Positions 7,340 to 10,388 of a DNA stretch of 10,388 bases are shown here, in pieces (the first letter of the stretch is position 1; every line of letters begins with the position of its first letter). Made by a program: the position numbers and the translations under genes. The notes below the pieces were generated by a model. That model saw only the letters and a program-made list of their open reading frames with translations. It had not been told where the DNA came from and made no database searches. This stretch comes from Funneliformis mosseae (Eukaryota; Glomeromycota; Glomeromycetes; Glomerales; Glomeraceae): positions 1-10,388 of the forward strand of contig CAJVPP010003958.1 of NCBI GenBank assembly GCA_910592005.1, read 5' to 3'.

Positions 7340-7441
7340 TCAAATCGTCAAAATTGTCGAAACTATCGAAATATGACAAAACATTTCGTAATACGTTGAA
7401 ATCCGTTGAAATTGTAGAAACAGTCAAAATTATTTTCAACA
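7340..7441 (+). repeat. Short array of about 9-bp GTCGAAA-like units
   Basis: Words such as AAATCGTCA, AAATTGTCG, AAACTATCG, AAATCCGTTG and AAATTGTAG follow each other with a 9-10 base step for about ten units. The period of three codons gives no open frame of note. It follows the 70-bp array after a short spacer (7310-7340), so two repeat types are side by side. Confidence 0.5.
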
Positions 7442-7787
7442 TTTGCCAACCAAAGATTTACCTGCAAGATTACGACCATATGTCCATATGTCCCACATTG
7501 ATGCTCTTAGACATACGTTGCATATTTTGAGATTTCTTTTATAATACACTGAATCAGTTTCTTTTCTTAAGCGACTAAAAAAAAAGAAGGAATAATTTTA
7601 TAAATAGGTATATTTCCTTCTTATGTTATGGATTAAAAGCATTACCTCTTATTTATTACCCAATGAAAGATAAAGTTTGTTTCCTTTTAAGTAGTATTAT
7701 TGATCTGATGGTCGAATAATATCGCGTTAAGCATAATCATTTAATTTTGAATTAAATTTATCTCTAAAAAGAACCGCTGCCGTAGCC
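7442..7787. other. Gap, no gene seen; one small hairpin
   Basis: Moderately complex AT-rich sequence without a recognisable gene on either strand. GAAGGAA at 7586 and TTCCTTC near 7616 can pair across about 22 bases. CATATGTCCATATGTCC near 7479 is a short direct duplication. Confidence 0.3.
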
Positions 7788-8012
7788 TTAAAATAATGTC
7801 AGGATTTGAATAGACTCGTTGCGATAAGAACAAAACATAGAAATCGATTCGTTTTCCAAAAGTTTACTCCCGAAATGGATAAACTTTAACAAAACAAACT
7901 GATATTTGAGGTGGATTACAATTAATGTATTCATGAAACAATTCACATTACGTCCATGTAAAACCTGCTTTTCAACTTCCATGATGCCGTGTGTAGGTTT
8001 TTTACCTCGCAT
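7788..8012 (-). CDS. Short open frame, unknown, possibly a decayed exon
   Basis: Minus-strand frame of 74 codons starting MRGKKPTHGIMEVEKQ. It has no signal peptide, membrane segment or motif I recognise. A second minus-strand frame over the same bases is also nearly open and reads GFTWT, then after a stop CELFHEYINCNPPQ and VCFVKVYPF, and further on LRLRQRFFLEIN, with one more stop between. That second frame has a more protein-like composition (Cys, Pro, aromatic residues), so if there was a gene here it was probably in that frame and is now broken. Base composition is less AT-rich than the flanks, which supports former coding. No partner gene or promoter is evident. Confidence 0.2.
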   Translation of the reverse strand: MRGKKPTHGIMEVEKQVLHGRNVNCFMNTLIVIHLKYQFVLLKFIHFGSKLLENESISMFCSYRNESIQILTLF

Positions 8013-8072
8013 TCGTTTCTGTCGTTACTAAACGAGAAATTAAAGGTTGAAATCGACTATCTAGTTTATGTG

Positions 8073-8095
8073 TAGTCGGCCTAGTTGTCCGACTA
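8073..8095. repeat. Small hairpin TAGTCGG / CCGACTA
   Basis: A perfect 7-bp stem with a 9-base loop. A half copy, CGACTA at 8054, lies just before it. Purpose unknown. Confidence 0.5.
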
Positions 8096-8792
8096 TAGAG
8101 TTTTGAACCCATGTGCTTCCAGCCTTTTCTCTTCGTTTAAACAAGGATTGATAAAACAAGTTTACTGAAACTTTTAAATAAAAACCCTGTTTTTACAAAA
8201 TAAAATAAAATTAAAATATTGAATGTTTCTCAAAAGTAATGAAATAATAGAGTATAAGAACATACCACAATAGTTTCTCATTGATCGAAAAAGTCACCAT
8301 TTCTATCATCTTGATTTTTCACTAGATACTACTATATAACATAATCAAATACATATTTTTAACTTTTAACCAAAAGATAACCTCAATATGACCTTTCTTT
8401 TTGATTAGGCTGTTAAAATACTTTATTTAGACGACTGTCCACGTAACACAAATATTCTATTAATATTTGTGTGACCAAAGGTATTACAGTACTTTTTACT
8501 TCAAAATAAAACACATTTAAATTATTTCTTCTTTCCATTTTAATTTATTGACAACAATACCGTGAATCAAAAAATTACTCGAAATGTTCAGTTCATCTAT
8601 CAGAAATATTTATTTTTAGAATAAAAGAGAGAACGGGAGACAAACATCTATAGAAATAAAATAAATGACTTAAATAACTACCTCAAGAATTCTTTTAAAG
8701 TTAATACAAAAAGGCAATGCAGAGGCCACTACAAGATTCAATAAAGTTTTTTGTAGATCTATTACATCTTAAAAAATAAAAAAATTTTTTAG
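8096..8792. other. Gap before the kinase fragment, no gene seen
   Basis: No open frame of note and no recognisable earlier part of the downstream kinase fragment (no HRD, DFG or APE motif found on the plus strand). It contains the hairpin at 8446-8472. The last bases, a T run ending TTTTTTAG at 8785-8792, look like a splice acceptor for the fragment that follows, so part of this stretch may have been an intron. Confidence 0.35.
8446..8472. repeat. Perfect 11-bp hairpin
   Basis: ACACAAATATT at 8446-8456 and AATATTTGTGT at 8462-8472 are exact complements around a 5-base loop CTATT. No matching element ends or coding context; it could be the core of a lost foldback element. Confidence 0.65.
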
Positions 8793-8974
8793 ATTAGTCT
8801 ATGACACAGAACTTATGATTCGAATTATTGATGGTGATCGTCCTCCGATCGTTATATTGAATTAATGAAATTATGTTGGGAACTTCTATTATATATGATC
8901 TTATAGATGAAATCATTTTGAATGAAGTAAAAGCGCCGACAAAAAAATATCCTCGGATCTTGGACCTATCGTAA
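8793..8974 (+). pseudogene. Protein kinase C-lobe fragment (subdomains X-XI)
   Basis: Plus-strand remnant of the end of a protein kinase of the tyrosine-kinase-like type common in mycorrhizal fungi. After a TTTTTTAG acceptor-like site, YDTELMIRIIDGDRPPI reads at 8800-8850, matching the usual helix and G-x-RP(P/E)I segment. The frame shifts and continues RYIELMKLCWE at 8850-8882, the family's subdomain XI (…YIELMKKCWDxDPxxRPT). The DPxxRP part is missing, and in a third frame TSIIYDLIDEIILNEVK runs to a stop at 8972-8974, which fits the helix after RPT and a short tail. There is one frameshift and one small deletion. The ATP-binding and catalytic lobes are absent, so it cannot be active. The 69-codon frame open on the other strand here is only its shadow. 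Confidence 0.65.
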
Positions 8975-10266
8975 AAAAATGATTTATACAATGTTATGCA
9001 CACGAAGGTATAATAATATAATTAAAACTACAACTTTTAAACTACCGAATGATGACAAACAATTTTTTTTTTTTATTAAAAGTAGTGAATCTATTAATAT
9101 TGGTAAGTAAAAAAGAAATATAATAAACAATAATTTCCAAATCAATAAATTTTGATATTTAATAACGAGAATCAAATGATTATAAAAAAAAGAAACATTT
9201 ATATTTAAAGGTTAGATTATTATTTATTTTTAAGTCATTATCATTTAAATAAATGACATTGATTTTGTAACTTGTTCATATGTCAGTCATCAAAATTATT
9301 ACAAGGATATACTGTAATTTCAGATTTCAAGTAATCCAAAAAAAGGTGCTAACTGGAAATAAATTTCTTTTTATTATATTTTATTGATTGTCATAAACTT
9401 TGTAAATATTAAGCCTACTCACAAATCAACGATTCTATTGATCGTTATGCTTCAATTTTATGAACACAGGTCGTTCGTTATTAAAATTGTTACGAGACAT
9501 AGTAAATGGTATGATCTTTACCGTGATTTTAATAATAAACCCACTTAATCGGACAATTTTATTAAATTAGCTAAGTTTACTCTTTTTTTATTTAGTTATT
9601 CTATTGACTATAGAAGACAAATTATCAAATATGTATAAATCTTCTCGACAGTCGCCATATTTATCAAATTTATTCATTCATATTTGATTGCTTAAAAGTG
9701 GATGAAAGTGTTAGCATTGCTTAAAATTATAATAACTAATTCATCAAACACAAGTTCTTCTGTATTATATTTTTTTAATTTGGTTCACTAAATGTAGGCG
9801 TGTCATTTTCAGTTGCAATAATAGAGATGAAAATGGAAGCAGGTAGTCATTTCTGACTTTGCATAAAGTCAAGGTAATCTAATTAAACAGATAAATTAAT
9901 TCAACAATGATAAAGTACTTTTAAAAAATTTATTTAATATTATCTGAAATATCTTCAATTACCCGTAAAAAATAGTAGAGCCTATATTAATTATTCTGAT
10001 GTAATACTTACTATTTTATACGTCTAAAGTTAAGATAATTCTAACACGATAATTTCTGTGTTTTTGTAATTAGCATTATGAATGCTACAAAGAATTTTGA
10101 ATTTGTAAGCAATTTTTTTTATGGACGGAAACTAATTACTTCCTATCTAAATACAAAATCGAAAACGTAGTCTTTTTTTATTAAAGCTTCAATCGAGAAG
10201 TGATACCGCGTTATTCCTTAAATTATCATTAACCAAGGCTGGTCATAATTTTTATTAATATACATA
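8975..10266. other. Long stretch without recognisable genes
   Basis: About 1.3 kb in which I find no gene, RNA gene or element on either strand. The minus strand is open for 63 codons at 9175-8984, a low-complexity Leu/Ile-rich frame of no known kind. Small stems occur: AACGAT/ATCGTT at 9428-9446 and TGACTTT/AAAGTCA around GCAT at 9854-9871. The sequence is of ordinary complexity for this genome and does not show the heavy stop-making decay seen in 1-4420. Confidence 0.4.
9854..9871. repeat. Perfect 7-bp stem with GCAT loop
   Basis: TGACTTT, GCAT, AAAGTCA. The TGAC/GTCA ends could serve as a dimeric transcription factor site, but no neighbouring gene supports this. Confidence 0.4.
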
Positions 10267-10268
10267 TA

Positions 10269-10388
10269 CAGTGGTGTGCAAAAAAAATGACAATTTTTAA
10301 AATTACGATCTTTACACAACCACTTTATCAATCGAAACGTACAATATGTCATTTTAAAGCTAAGAAGCAATAGATTTTATTAAAAAAA
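10269..10388 (+). mobile_element. Start of a Tc1/mariner-like element, cut by the window end
   Basis: From the dinucleotide TA at 10267-10268 the sequence reads CAGTGGTGTGCAAAAAAAATG. The CAGTG(G/T)...CAAAA start after TA is the hallmark of Tc1-family terminal inverted repeats, which insert at TA. The 120 bases present would be the inverted end and untranslated leader; no transposase codons are reached. Only one end is visible, so the call depends on the terminal motif. Confidence 0.6.

Noticed and set aside
8794..9003. 69-codon minus-strand frame as a gene
   Set aside because: It is the antisense shadow of the kinase fragment read on the plus strand.
8984..9175. 63-codon minus-strand frame as a gene
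   Set aside because: Low-complexity Leu/Ile/Lys sequence expected from AT-rich DNA, with no family resemblance.
1..10388. tRNA, rRNA or CRISPR array
   Set aside because: No tRNA-like cloverleaf or conserved rRNA words were seen, and the tandem arrays lack the unique spacers of a CRISPR array in a sequence that is otherwise eukaryotic in character.

Overview
The window is very AT-rich eukaryotic DNA with no intact long gene. It reads as a graveyard of mobile elements and gene fragments. GTAAGT-type splice donors, long T and A runs, a decayed hAT transposase with a BED-like finger, a decayed kinase tail, a gag zinc knuckle and a CCAAT-bearing MITE together suggest a fungus with an AT-rich, transposon-rich genome, such as an arbuscular mycorrhizal fungus of the Rhizophagus type. 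That assignment is inference from recalled protein style, not a search result.

Left part (about 1-4420, minus strand): one badly decayed hAT transposase gene can be followed in order. The finger, the first catalytic Asp and a TDN motif lie at 4420-3579. CFxxxINLC, YFQNSN and an RWDS-like motif lie at 2668-1773. The dimerization domain and an acidic tail lie at about 939-358. Two related repeats of about 0.8-0.9 kb, in the same orientation, separate these three blocks. Each has GTAAGT at its 5' edge on the coding strand, and removing them brings the transposase motifs to normal spacing. They are best read as repeat-derived introns. A 134-bp MITE sits inside one repeat and a 165-bp foldback sits inside the middle coding block. 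Most damage is C-to-T or G-to-A, including several Trp and Gln codons turned into stops. Beyond the 3' end lie a near-perfect hairpin and a 19-bp tandem array.

Middle (about 4560-6700): a 48-bp minisatellite, a 230-bp MITE whose inverted ends carry CCAAT boxes and whose core holds TTAGGG-like runs, a possible gene start on the plus strand at 5907, and a minus-strand gag relic with a clean CCHC knuckle.

Right part (about 6700-10388): two short tandem arrays (70-bp and about 9-bp periods), a region with two overlapping open frames near 7800-8010, small hairpins, a plus-strand fragment of a protein kinase C-lobe at 8793-8974, a long stretch without recognisable genes, and the edge of a Tc1/mariner-like element from 10269 to the window end.

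No functioning multi-gene system is visible. The most interesting item is the pair of homologous intron-like repeats inside the dead hAT gene.
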